This document shows positions 8,553 through 17,082 of a stretch of 64,000 bases of DNA, in pieces; the stretch's first letter is position 1; the number at the start of each line of letters is the position of its first letter. The notes beneath the pieces are model-generated. The model saw only the letters and a list, made by a program, of their open reading frames with translations. It was not told the DNA's origin and searched no databases. The stretch covers positions 744,001-808,000 of the forward strand of contig CAVPZC010000002.1 of the NCBI GenBank assembly GCA_963710175.1. The letters are read 5' to 3'. The DNA comes from Phormidesmis sp963710175. Lineage in GTDB: Bacteria; Cyanobacteriota; Cyanobacteriia; Phormidesmidales; Phormidesmidaceae. A program made the translations under genes and the position numbers.

Positions 8553-9940
8553 CTATCGCCATGTATCGTTTTTACCCATTTCAATCGCTTTGGGCGCACC
8601 GAAATCCGCACAGCCATAGTGGCAATCACCAGCACCCAATGCAGCATGTACAGCGTCCCCCGCACGGTTTGAATAGCCGCGCTAAACACAGAGGTTTGCT
8701 CAGCCCGGCGTAGGGTAGTGAACATGCCCACGCCAGACATGGCTACGGTCAGAGCGGTCACCGGGCCGAATATTGGCAGACGATGGCGGGTAAGTGCGAT
8801 CGCCAAGTCAGGCAGGGCTACCGCTGGCATCATGTACTGAATCACCCAAAACCCAGCCATATCAATTGACTTTTTCCAGCCCAGACGATTTTGCGCCAGC
8901 TGCCGCCAGTAGTCCAGGTAGCGTTGAAAGCCGCCTTCTGCCCAGCGATTGCGCTGATGCCAAAGCGATAGGGCGCTGGTCACACCTTCTTCTTCTACAG
9001 CTGGGGTAAACAGCAGTCCAATATCCCACTGCTGTAGATGCAGCTGAATGGTCAGATCCAGGTCGTCGGTAATGGTCTCTTCATTCCAACCGCCGCACTC
9101 GGCTAAAGCGCTGCGCCGCACAAACTGACCGTTGCCCCGCAGCTCACCAATGCCGCCGACTGCAATCCGCCGCTCCTGCATGTAGCTATCAAGCGCCATC
9201 TCTGCCTTTTGGCCGCGCGTCCAAAAATTGGTTCTGGCATTGGCGATCGCCTTGCGTACCTGCACCGCCCCAACCTTTGCGTAGCCCAGCGCCGGGTCAA
9301 ACAAAGGCACCACGTGGCGCAGCAGATCGCCCGGCACATGGGCATCCGCATCAAATACGGCCAGGATATCGGCCTGGGTCTTGGGCCACACCAGATTAAG
9401 CGCGCCAGACTTACCGCCCAACGCCTCCGGGCCACGGTGCACTACCTGTAAGCGCGGGTAGCGCTGGGCCAGATCGTCCAGTATCTGAGGGGTTTTGTCG
9501 GTGCTGTAGTCATCGATAATCCACAGGTCGTAGCGGGCCTTCGGGTAGTCAATATGCAGCAGAGACTCCACCAGTTTGCCGATGACGCGCTCTTCATTTT
9601 TGGCGGCCACCAGCAAAGAAACATAGGGCCAGCTAGCGCAATCTTCTACTGCTGCCTTGACTAAACAGTCCGTGCGGCTAGACGGCAGTCGCTGCGGCGC
9701 GACTAAAGGCTTCGCAAACATTACCCGCAATGCCTGAATACTCAGCAAGCCGGTGCAAACCAGCACGAACGCCTGCCCCCAAGCCACGCTGTGCAGAAGG
9801 ACTGTGAGCATCCAGAGCATGGCCAGGGCGATCGCTGCCTTCAGCCGCCGTCCGGCATACCCTTTAAACAATTCAGCATCAAAAGCCAAATCAGACTCTA
9901 GATCTAATTCAGAGAGGTTAGGCTCGGCGAAATCTGACAT
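8549..9940 (-). CDS. mgdA: Beta-monoglucosyldiacylglycerol synthase-like GT2
   Basis: A 463-residue processive-type GT2 glycosyltransferase. It shows the N-terminal fold start PYVSLLVAAKNEE (105-117), IIDDYS (141-146), DAD metal site (197-199), TDDLDL (291-296) and QRNRW (329-333), flanked by N- and C-terminal membrane helices. Length, the N-terminal ELFKGYAGRR region and motif context match the cyanobacterial enzyme that transfers glucose from UDP-glucose to diacylglycerol, the first step of thylakoid galactolipid synthesis (Synechocystis Sll1377). A cellulose-synthase-like role is the alternative. Confidence 0.8.
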   Translation of the reverse strand: MSDFAEPNLSELDLESDLAFDAELFKGYAGRRLKAAIALAMLWMLTVLLHSVAWGQAFVLVCTGLLSIQALRVMFAKPLVAPQRLPSSRTDCLVKAAVEDCASWPYVSLLVAAKNEERVIGKLVESLLHIDYPKARYDLWIIDDYSTDKTPQILDDLAQRYPRLQVVHRGPEALGGKSGALNLVWPKTQADILAVFDADAHVPGDLLRHVVPLFDPALGYAKVGAVQVRKAIANARTNFWTRGQKAEMALDSYMQERRIAVGGIGELRGNGQFVRRSALAECGGWNEETITDDLDLTIQLHLQQWDIGLLFTPAVEEEGVTSALSLWHQRNRWAEGGFQRYLDYWRQLAQNRLGWKKSIDMAGFWVIQYMMPAVALPDLAIALTRHRLPIFGPVTALTVAMSGVGMFTTLRRAEQTSVFSAAIQTVRGTLYMLHWVLVIATMAVRISVRPKRLKWVKTIHGDS

Positions 9941-10199
9941 GCGCAGTTTTGTTTAGATCCCTTAACAAATACTCTTAATTTAACCATATCCGCTTCGCCC
10001 CTCGCGCCTAGCCACCGCTAATCAATTGCCCCCAACAGTATCTCAAGCGCCTGCTTCAGGCAATCTCATAAACCGCCTGCCGAACCTACCCAGGCGAGCT
10101 TCTCAGTGGAGAAAATGGTCAGCTTCTCTCGCAGTCGGGAATTCTTGAGGCAAGCTTTATTCGCTAACCACGCACCCATCAGAGAAGTTCATAGCAGCT

Positions 10200-10574
10200 A
10201 TGTCTCTTCAATCTATTAAACCTGCCACTAAGCCAGAAGCTAGCGTCTATTTGCCCTACTATCAGGGCAAAAAACGCAACGCCCTACCCTACGCCATCGG
10301 CCTTTACAAAGAAGGCAACATTGAAGGGGAGCGTGGCATTGAGGGCACCAGCAGCATTCCTTTTTTAGCGACCTGGAATGTCTCTATGCTGCCCGCCGAT
10401 CTCACTCGCTGCCGGATGCAGTTTGACGGCGATGCCGACCTCACCTACGAAATCACTATGGCAACCTTTGAGTTTGTCGATTTCCTAATCAGCGTAGTTG
10501 TCCGGATGAATCAGAACCAGGCTCCCGACTTTGATAAAAGCTTCTACCGTAAGCTGCTGCGCATAGACGAATAG
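10200..10574 (+). CDS. ebsA: EbsA-like type IV pilus biogenesis protein
   Basis: A 124-residue soluble protein that looks like the small cyanobacterial EbsA family, required for type IV pilus assembly and for self-suppression of biofilm in Synechococcus elongatus. Recognised from memory of the family pattern: PYYQGKKRNALPYAIGLYKEG (residues 19-39), FLATWNVSMLPADLTRCRMQFDG (about 59-81) and a terminal SFYRKLLRID. No signal peptide or membrane segment. It stands alone, with no other pilus gene next to it. The assignment should be confirmed by profile search. Confidence 0.6.
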   Translation: MSLQSIKPATKPEASVYLPYYQGKKRNALPYAIGLYKEGNIEGERGIEGTSSIPFLATWNVSMLPADLTRCRMQFDGDADLTYEITMATFEFVDFLISVVVRMNQNQAPDFDKSFYRKLLRIDE

Positions 10575-10661
10575 GCACTATCTGTAGATACCGGTTACGC
10601 TCTAGCCGCTAGTTTTCTCGCCTATTGCCGCCCATCTCTGTAGTGAACGTGGCAGAATGAT

Positions 10662-10755
10662 TGAATGATTCAGGTTTAACTACCAGCTATCTTTTGTGCC
10701 AGCTATCCCTTTTGATAGTCACAAATCGCTGCTGGGTTATTTTCTGAGTCATTCA
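10662..10755. repeat. Long imperfect hairpin upstream of 10848
   Basis: A 94-nt stretch folds on itself almost completely. The outer arms are TGAATGATTCAG (10662-10673) and CTGAGTCATTCA (10744-10755), with one G-U pair. Inside are TAAC/GTTA, CCAGC/GCTGG, TTTGTG/CACAAA and CTATC/GATAG around a CCTTTT loop, about 32 pairs in all, interrupted by small internal loops. It lies about 90 bp before the phosphotransacetylase-like gene. It could be a leader structure, a terminator-like element or a small mobile palindrome. Confidence 0.65.
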
Positions 10756-10847
10756 GTATGAGCCATCTGTCGCCTTGGTTTAGGTGGCCGCTAAAGATAT
10801 GGATATGGCCAGATATGGCCAAAGCTATCGTTGAAAGGAGTTAGGGC

Positions 10848-11956
10848 GTGCCCCAATCATCAAGCCGGATATCAGACCGCTCAGCCAAGCATTTGCTCAT
10901 CGGGTCGATTGAGGCATACAGCGGCAAGTCAGCTACCGTTTTAGGGCTGGCCTTGCAAATGCGCGATCAGGGGCTCGATATTGCCTATGCCAAGCCGATT
11001 GGCACCTGCCCGAGTGAGGGGGGTGACCAGCTTGATGAAGATGTTCGCTTTATTGGCCACACGCTGGGGCTAAGTGCAGCGCGGGTGCGGCCTACCCTAT
11101 TTTCGCTGGATGAAGCGACTATTCAGCAGCAGCTCTCTAAAGAAAAGCTGATCTACCGTCAGGAAGTAGAAAGTGTGCTGGAGAGCCAGGGCGAAGACAT
11201 CTTGCTGATTGAGGGGCCGGGCAATTTGGAAGAGGGCACTTTGTTTGGGCTGTCTTTGCCGGATATGGCCGAAATGAGTCAGGCCTCGGTGATTTTAGTG
11301 GCACGCTATCACTCGGCTCTAATTGTTGATAAGCTGCTGGCGGCGCGGCAAAAGCTGGGGGATCAGCTGCTGGGTGTGGTGATTAACGATGTGCCTGCTG
11401 CGCTGATGGAAACGGCGCTAAACCCGGTAAAAGAATGCCTGGAGCGGCACGATATTCGGGTGTTTGGCATTTTGCCCAGAACGGCGATTATGCGCAGTGT
11501 AAGCGTAGAAGCGCTGGTCCATCATCTGCAAGCTGACATTCTCAATAGCCCTGGCCGGATCGATCAGATGATGGTCGAAGAGATTTCGATTGGGGCAATG
11601 AATGCGAATTCGGCGCTGCGCTATTTCAATCAGGCGCACAATATGGTGGTGGTGACGGGGGCGATCGCTTCGACATCCAAATGGCCGCGCTCGAAAGCTC
11701 GACTCAGTGCCTGGTACTCACCGGGCGTCTATCGCCTCGCAAAGACGTGCTAGACCGGGCTCGCGATTTGGAAGTGCCGATCCTCTCGGTAGACCTGGAC
11801 ACCTTAACGACGGTCGAAATTATCGACCAAGCCTTTGACCAGGTGCGGCTGCACGAGCCGATCAAGGTGGAATGCATTGGTTACCTGATGGAACAGCATT
11901 TTGACACGCAGCGGATGATGGATGTCTTGGGATTGAGTCCGGCTGTTCCCGTTTAG
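10848..11956 (+). pseudogene. Phosphotransacetylase-like/DRTGG protein, frameshifted
   Basis: An intact version would have about 369 residues: an N-terminal BioD/CobQ-like P-loop domain (LIGSIEAYSGKSATVLGLAL, about 17-36) followed by a DRTGG domain, as in cyanobacterial phosphotransacetylase-N-terminal-like proteins. The first frame stays coding to about 11656 (NMVVVTG) and then turns to nonsense ending at 11753. Coding similarity resumes in the -1 frame (GDRFDIQMAALESS) and runs to 11956. The break is at a run of five G (11657-11661) joined to a HIP1 octamer. Six G would restore the frame. A sequencing or assembly error, a real mutation or slippage are all possible. Confidence 0.8.
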
Positions 11957-12045
11957 TGGCATCGAACTGTAAGAGTTTTGTAAGAATTTTCAAGGGTTTG
12001 GTAAAATTGCACAATCTTTTGTGATCTTTACCCCCGAGACAGCCA

Positions 12046-12561
12046 TTGAGTCAGTCAGTCGAAAATCCGCTTGATTCCGTTCAGGTAGATGACTTTTTGC
12101 AGGAGCTGGCGACGATTCAGCAATCCGGCTCAAAGCGCATTGCCATTTTGGGATCGCGTCATGTACCGATCACCCACCAAAAACTCATTGAGCTGATGAG
12201 CTATGCCCTCGTCCTAGGAGGCAATCGGCTGATCACCTCTGGGGCGACTGGCACTAACTCAGCCGCGATTCGAGGCGCGATGAGGGCCGACCCCAACTTG
12301 CTGACGGTGATTTTGCCTCAGAGCTTGAGAAAGCAGCCGCGTGAGTCGCGTGAGCAGCTAGAGCTGGTGACCAATCTGGTCGAAAATCAGGCAAATGATA
12401 CGCTGCCGCTGGCCGATGCTAGCGCTATGTGCAATGGGGAAATTATTTCTCGCTGCCAGCAGCTGATCTGCTTTGCCTTTCACGACAGTACGACACTGCT
12501 CAAAACCTGTCACGACGCAGAGGATCAGCGCAAAATTGTGACGCTCTTCTATTTTGACTAG
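12046..12561 (+). CDS. DprA/Rossmann-like protein (DNA recombination-mediator A-like)
   Basis: A 171-residue single-domain protein with a lysine-decarboxylase/DprA-like Rossmann fold. RIAILGSRHVPITHQKLI opens the first strand and loop, LITSGATGTNSAAIRGA (about 65-81) is the glycine-rich segment, and a second strand ends ISRCQQLICFAF. Cyanobacterial homologues are labelled DNA recombination-mediator protein A, although they lack DprA's other domains. The TTG at 12046 is chosen because no ATG precedes the first strand. Function not established. Confidence 0.65.
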   Translation: MSQSVENPLDSVQVDDFLQELATIQQSGSKRIAILGSRHVPITHQKLIELMSYALVLGGNRLITSGATGTNSAAIRGAMRADPNLLTVILPQSLRKQPRESREQLELVTNLVENQANDTLPLADASAMCNGEIISRCQQLICFAFHDSTTLLKTCHDAEDQRKIVTLFYFD

Positions 12562-12603
12562 ACTCAACGTAGATAAGCCTTTCTTCTAATCTTTGGGGTT
12601 TTT

Positions 12604-13035
12604 GTGGATATTTTGTATTCTCTGCCGTTTGTTTCTCCCGCGAATCTGCTGCTGTGTAGTATTGCGATCGCTGCCATCTTGATCTATCTGCCCTTTCTAC
12701 TGGTCGGGGTAGGTCGGGTGCGCTCTGGCTACGACATGGGTGCACCCCGCGCCATGCTAGACAAGCTGCCCGACTATGCTAAGCGGGCCACCTGGGCGCA
12801 CCAAAATTCTTTTGAGTCATTCATTCTCTACGCGCCCGCTGCGCTGATGGCGTTTACGGTAGGATTGCCCGCAGAGCAGGTCGCAACCACCGCTGTGATC
12901 TATATAGTGGCTCGGATTGCCTACGCTGCGTTCTATATTTTGAACGTGCCGATTTTGCGATCGCTCTCTTGGGCCATCAGCATGGGCAGCATTTTTTCTT
13001 TATATTTCAACAGCATTCAGGTGGCTTTTGTATAA
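12604..13035 (+). CDS. MAPEG family membrane protein
   Basis: A 143-residue four-helix membrane protein of the MAPEG superfamily (membrane-associated proteins in eicosanoid and glutathione metabolism). Family features are R.xNSFESFILYAPAALMAF (helix 2, with the conserved Asn-x-x-Glu-like pattern as HQNSFESF) and ARIAYAAFYILNVPILRSLSW. The start is GTG at 12604. Bacterial MAPEG proteins may act as glutathione transferases/peroxidases in the membrane. The substrate is unknown. Confidence 0.85.
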   Translation: MDILYSLPFVSPANLLLCSIAIAAILIYLPFLLVGVGRVRSGYDMGAPRAMLDKLPDYAKRATWAHQNSFESFILYAPAALMAFTVGLPAEQVATTAVIYIVARIAYAAFYILNVPILRSLSWAISMGSIFSLYFNSIQVAFV

Positions 13036-13069
13036 TGGTTAGCTAAAGTTCGCGATTCCCCGCCCCCCT

Positions 13070-13561
13070 ATGGCCTCTACTTATTCTTTTGATGTTGTCA
13101 GCGACTTTGACCGCCAGGAGCTGGTCAACGCCCTAGACCAAACCCGCCGCGAAGTCAAAAGCCGCTACGACCTCAAAGATACCAAGACCACGCTCGATCT
13201 CAAAGAAGACAGCATCGATGTCGAAACTGACAGCGATATGACGCTAAGAGCGGTGCATGTGGTGATGCAAACCAAGGCGGCAAAGCGTGATTTGTCGATG
13301 AAAATTTTCGACTTCGGCGATATTGATGCGGCCAGCGGTAGCCGGGTTCGTCAGGAAATTAAGCTGAAAAAAGGGATTGAGAAAGAAGACGCTAAGAAAA
13401 TTTCTAAGCTAATCAAAGACAACCTGAAAAAAGTGCAGGCGTCTATTCAAGGCGACTCGGTGCGCATCTCTGCCAAGGATAAGGATGACTTGCAGGAGGC
13501 GATCGCCCTGATCAAATCCGAAGACTGGCCCGTGGCCCTGCAATTTAACAACTACCGATAG
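13070..13561 (+). CDS. YajQ family nucleotide-binding protein
   Basis: A 163-residue YajQ/UPF0234 protein. The full family pattern is visible: SFDVVSDFDRQELVNALDQTRREVKSRYDLK (residues 5-35), an AAKRDLSMKIFDFGDIDAASGSRVRQEIKLKKGI block and the C-terminal VRISAKDKDDLQEAIALIK. YajQ proteins bind RNA or nucleotides, and some bind cyclic di-GMP. The two ferredoxin-like domains are complete. It is monocistronic, with a short gap to the convergent GNAT gene. Confidence 0.93.
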   Translation: MASTYSFDVVSDFDRQELVNALDQTRREVKSRYDLKDTKTTLDLKEDSIDVETDSDMTLRAVHVVMQTKAAKRDLSMKIFDFGDIDAASGSRVRQEIKLKKGIEKEDAKKISKLIKDNLKKVQASIQGDSVRISAKDKDDLQEAIALIKSEDWPVALQFNNYR

Positions 13562-13578
13562 AGCGCCCGACGGCCTAG

Positions 13579-14076
13579 CTATATATTCAAAGATAGCCAT
13601 CTGGCTTGAGAGCGATAGCCCAGCTTTTGGTATAGCTTTAGAGCGGGTGCATTATCTTCAAATACCTGTAGGCCAATCTGTGAGTAGCCCTGTTGAGCGG
13701 CCCACTCATGAGCATGGTGCATCAGAGCGGTGCCGAGTCCCTGCTGGCGCTGGTCAGGATTTACGTACAGCAAAAATACATAGGCTTGTTTGAGACCGCT
13801 GCGCTGATCGATAGCCTCTCCTAGCCATAAGCAGCCCGAGGAATCGGGCCGATTTGTCCCAGGTAGGCCAGACGGCTGGACAGATGACTTCTCCACTAGC
13901 CACCATAGCCGGGAGCTAGCCGAAAAATGGCGCTCTACCGTATCAGCCAGATGAGCGATCGCATCGGTCGCACCCAGTTCGCGATAGGCTCGCTGCATAA
14001 ACTTAACGAGACGAGCCCTATCTAGTGCAGAACCCGCCTCCAAGCAATAGTCTGTGGGGATAGGATACTCAGCCAC
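13579..14076 (-). CDS. GNAT family N-acetyltransferase
   Basis: A 165-residue acetyltransferase. The acetyl-CoA pyrophosphate-binding loop is NPDQRQQGLGTALMHHAHEWAAQQG (about 107-131), followed by IGLQVFEDNAPALKLYQKLGYR, the typical GNAT motif B. The start GTG overlaps the stop of the upstream small gene by one base (TAGTG), so translation is probably coupled. The substrate cannot be inferred. Confidence 0.85.
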   Translation of the reverse strand: MAEYPIPTDYCLEAGSALDRARLVKFMQRAYRELGATDAIAHLADTVERHFSASSRLWWLVEKSSVQPSGLPGTNRPDSSGCLWLGEAIDQRSGLKQAYVFLLYVNPDQRQQGLGTALMHHAHEWAAQQGYSQIGLQVFEDNAPALKLYQKLGYRSQARWLSLNI

Positions 14077-14252
14077 TAGCCGGGTATAGAAATCGCAGCG
14101 GGCATAGCTGGTAAAGCAGAGACAGGTTGCTCAATCGGAGCCGGGGCCATCATATCGCTAGGCAGAAAAATGCGGGCGCTGACGGCAAGCAAAGCCACCG
14201 CAAAAATTAGAAAAATGAACAGAGGTGCGACGTACTGACGAAGGAAACTCAT
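14076..14252 (-). CDS. Small single-span membrane protein
   Basis: A 58-residue protein starting at ATG 14252 (MSFLRQYV). An upstream TTG would add three residues. One hydrophobic helix (residues 8-27) is followed by a Pro/Ala/Met-rich tail. The 1-base overlap with the GNAT start indicates an operon. I do not recognise a family. It may anchor or accompany the acetyltransferase, but this is only inference from position. Confidence 0.5.
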   Translation of the reverse strand: MSFLRQYVAPLFIFLIFAVALLAVSARIFLPSDMMAPAPIEQPVSALPAMPAAISIPG

Positions 14253-14318
14253 AGCTGTCAACGAAGTTGTATAGATTAATCGGTGTTAGCCCTATTCTAC
14301 AGGGCTAGCTCCTGCCCA

Positions 14319-16115
14319 CTAGCCATCTTCTGTGCCGGGTCGCCCCATCGGAAACGTTGGCAGTTTGTTGAGCTGCCTTAGCCAATGGCCGCCGATGACC
14401 GCAGTGATTAACGATATCCAGCCCGTGAGCGACTGAAAGAGCAAAAAGCCGCCGACAGTAAACATCAGCCCAAAAAGCAGCAGCAGTGCCGCTAGCACTC
14501 GCTGAATGTCGAGCCCCAAATTTTGCTGAGGCGGTAGACCCGTACGCTGCCTTTGCCGCTGCCAGCCAGGGCCAGCAGGCCGAACTTTGGTGTAGAAACG
14601 GTCGAGCGTTTCGGGGCTTTCGGGCGGGGTCAGGAGCATGGCTGCGACCCAAAAGACGGTGGTAATCGCTGAAGTGACCAGCAGACGCAGGCCAAAATCT
14701 TCGATGGTGATAATCGGGACAATGCTGGTGATCAGGCCCACGATAAAGCCGCCGACCATCGCTGCTAGCTCGGCTGCCGCGTTGATGCGCCACCAGAACC
14801 AGCGCAATATCAGCACTAAGCCTGGGCCTGTGCCAATGGCGATGACCAGCCGGAAGACGGTAGCGACATCGGTAGCGATGAAAGCGGCCATTGCCCCCAA
14901 CACCGTTACCAACACCGAAGCCACCCGTCCGGCAAACACCAGCTCTGCCTGAGTCGCGGCTGGGCTGATGAACCGACCGTAGAGGTCATTGGTCAGATAC
15001 GACGCGCCCCAGTTGATCAGTGTAGACACCGTGCTCATGAATGCGGCAATCAGCGAAGCCACCACCAGACCCAGCATAATTGGCGGCAAATAGTCGAGCA
15101 TAAGAAGGGGATAGCCCAGCTCCCGATCAGCTAAATCGGGGTATAGGACGACCGCTGCTAGCGCGACAATAATCCACGGCCAGGTGCGAATCACATAGTG
15201 CAAAATATTGAAAAACCAGGCGGCTTTCTCAGCTTCGGCTTCTGTTTTAGAAGCCGCCAGCCGCTGGACAAATTCACCGCCGCCGTCGCTGCGCCGGAAT
15301 GACCACCACTGCAACAGCACATAGGCCAAGAAGGTGCTGGAGGGAATTCCAGCCAGCGCGCTCCACTGAATGCCACCGTTAAAGCTGACCGGAAAAAAGC
15401 TGAGCATGTCTGGATTGGTTGCGGCTGTGAACTGATCGACGAGCGATCGCATTCCCCCAATCTCCGGTGAATTGACCGCCGCGATCGCCACCACCACCGC
15501 CCCAAACAGCGCCAGAAAAAACTGAAAAAAGTCAGTCGCGACCACGCCCCACAGCCCAGAAAATCCGGCGTAGAACAGCACCAGCACGCTAATGCCAATT
15601 ACGCTCCACAGCTTGAGACTGGTATTTTCGCCCGGATCAACGCCCAAACTTTGCCAGAGCTGTAGCGCATCGACCACTTTAGTCATCGCCAGCATCGCGT
15701 AGCCAATGCCAATACAGTTGATTGGCACTGCAAACAAAAAGGCCTTGACCCCGCGCAGCACCGCCGCCGTATTGCCGCCATAGCGCATCTCTGTTAGCTC
15801 TGCATCGGTGACAATCTCAGAGCGTCGCCACATTCGCGCGAAGATGTAGATCATCACCACATGAGCCATGCCAAAGCTCCACCATTCCCAATTGCCAGCA
15901 ATGCCCCGATTGCCCACAACCCCGGCAATGTAGAGCGGCGTATCAATCGAAAATGTAGTCGCAGCCATGCTAGTGCCCGCCAGCCACCAGGGAAGCGATC
16001 GCCCCGACACGAAAAAGTCCACCAGGCTACCCGAGGCTTTTCGGGAGAGATACACCCCCAGAACCATCGTCAGCACGAGATAGCCAATGACAATTATCCA
16101 GTCAATCGGTTGCAT
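14319..16115 (-). CDS. Sodium:solute symporter (SSS family)
   Basis: A 598-residue membrane protein of the SSS family, which uses the Na+ gradient to import small solutes. It has an N-terminal IDWIIVIGYLVLTMVLGVYLSRKASGSLVDFFVSGRSLPWWLAGTSMAATTF-type start (first helix and unwound segment), about 13-14 hydrophobic segments, and the central ASLIAAFMSTVSTLINWGASYLTNDLY block that carries the Na2-site serine/threonines. Some members have a similar length. The substrate is unknown. The small gene upstream of GNAT lies downstream of its 3' direction and is a separate unit. Confidence 0.88.
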   Translation of the reverse strand: MQPIDWIIVIGYLVLTMVLGVYLSRKASGSLVDFFVSGRSLPWWLAGTSMAATTFSIDTPLYIAGVVGNRGIAGNWEWWSFGMAHVVMIYIFARMWRRSEIVTDAELTEMRYGGNTAAVLRGVKAFLFAVPINCIGIGYAMLAMTKVVDALQLWQSLGVDPGENTSLKLWSVIGISVLVLFYAGFSGLWGVVATDFFQFFLALFGAVVVAIAAVNSPEIGGMRSLVDQFTAATNPDMLSFFPVSFNGGIQWSALAGIPSSTFLAYVLLQWWSFRRSDGGGEFVQRLAASKTEAEAEKAAWFFNILHYVIRTWPWIIVALAAVVLYPDLADRELGYPLLMLDYLPPIMLGLVVASLIAAFMSTVSTLINWGASYLTNDLYGRFISPAATQAELVFAGRVASVLVTVLGAMAAFIATDVATVFRLVIAIGTGPGLVLILRWFWWRINAAAELAAMVGGFIVGLITSIVPIITIEDFGLRLLVTSAITTVFWVAAMLLTPPESPETLDRFYTKVRPAGPGWQRQRQRTGLPPQQNLGLDIQRVLAALLLLFGLMFTVGGFLLFQSLTGWISLITAVIGGHWLRQLNKLPTFPMGRPGTEDG

Positions 16116-16232
16116 AGGCGCAGGCTATATAGAAAGGTCGCTGTGATCATGCCACGCTACCGCACCAGACAGAAATTTCTGTAACGCCTCTTCAAAGCAG
16201 ACAACGGCTTAGTCTCGGCTTAGTCTCGGAGC

Positions 16233-17012
16233 CTAAAAGTAGCCATCCTGCTCAATTTCTTCAATCACCTGCAAACCCCGCGAGTCACCAATGCTCAAAA
16301 TAGCGGCGCGGGCGTCTTCTTTAACGCCTAGCTCATCATCTTCGGCAAAAGCTTCGATCAGGGCATCAACCGCCGTTGCATACACCACGTTTGAGGGTAG
16401 CTCAGTACAGATTTGGCCAATTGCCCAAGCGCAGTTGCTGCGCACCGCTGAGATGTCATCCCGGCGCAGCCCGCCAATCAGCGGTGGCACGGCTTTGATC
16501 ATGGATGCGTAGTCAATTTTGGGTGTCTGTCCCAGGGCGCTAGCGGCCCATAGCCGGACGGCGGAGATGTCGGCTTTTAAGGCATTGCATAGAGTGCTAA
16601 CGGCGCGGGCATCGCGAGTGTTACCCAGTGCCCAGACGATGCCTTTGCGGGCATAGCCATTCCAGTCGCGGTGAAACTGGGCAATGAGTGGGTCAACGGC
16701 CACTGGGCTGGTGTTGCGGCCTAGTGCGTAGGCGGTACTCACCCGTACCAGCGGGCAAGGGTCGGCTAACATGCCGATTAAAAAGGGAATAGAGCGCGGG
16801 TCTTCGATTTCGCAGAAGGCACGGGCACCGAGCATTCGCTGCTGCCGGTCTGGGTGGTGGAGCAGCAGCAGCATATTATCGGGGTTGGGTTTGGGCTCTT
16901 CGTCTTCGCCGAGGGGAGCGATCGCATCCAACGGGTCAAACGGGCTCTCCCGACCGACCTCAGCGTCTAATAGCGCTAGCTCGTCATCATACATATTCGC
17001 TGGCATGTCCAC
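16233..17012 (-). CDS. HEAT-repeat protein (IaiH-like)
   Basis: A 259-residue soluble protein with an acidic 45-residue N-terminus followed by five or six HEAT/PBS-lyase-type helical repeats (for example PDRQQRMLGARAFCEIEDPR, PLVRVSTAYALGRN, SAVRLWAASALGQ, SAVRSNCAWAIGQI). The layout recalls the cyanobacterial IaiH protein, which partners IscA in Fe-S metabolism, more than bilin lyases, because no lyase-specific residues are evident. The start GTG at 17012 is uncertain. In-frame ATGs occur 2 and 6 codons later. Confidence 0.75.
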   Translation of the reverse strand: MDMPANMYDDELALLDAEVGRESPFDPLDAIAPLGEDEEPKPNPDNMLLLLHHPDRQQRMLGARAFCEIEDPRSIPFLIGMLADPCPLVRVSTAYALGRNTSPVAVDPLIAQFHRDWNGYARKGIVWALGNTRDARAVSTLCNALKADISAVRLWAASALGQTPKIDYASMIKAVPPLIGGLRRDDISAVRSNCAWAIGQICTELPSNVVYATAVDALIEAFAEDDELGVKEDARAAILSIGDSRGLQVIEEIEQDGYF

Positions 17013-17082
17013 TGGTCGCCTGCTGCCTCAAAACCCGTTAATCTGCTGCGGGGGCAGCCATCTACCCCCACCTCGTTACATT

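Noticed and set aside
11655..11670. Programmed -1 frameshift in the phosphotransacetylase-like gene
   Set aside because: Re-pairing is possible but there is no stimulatory hairpin or internal ribosome site that I can see, and an indel in the G-run is simpler.
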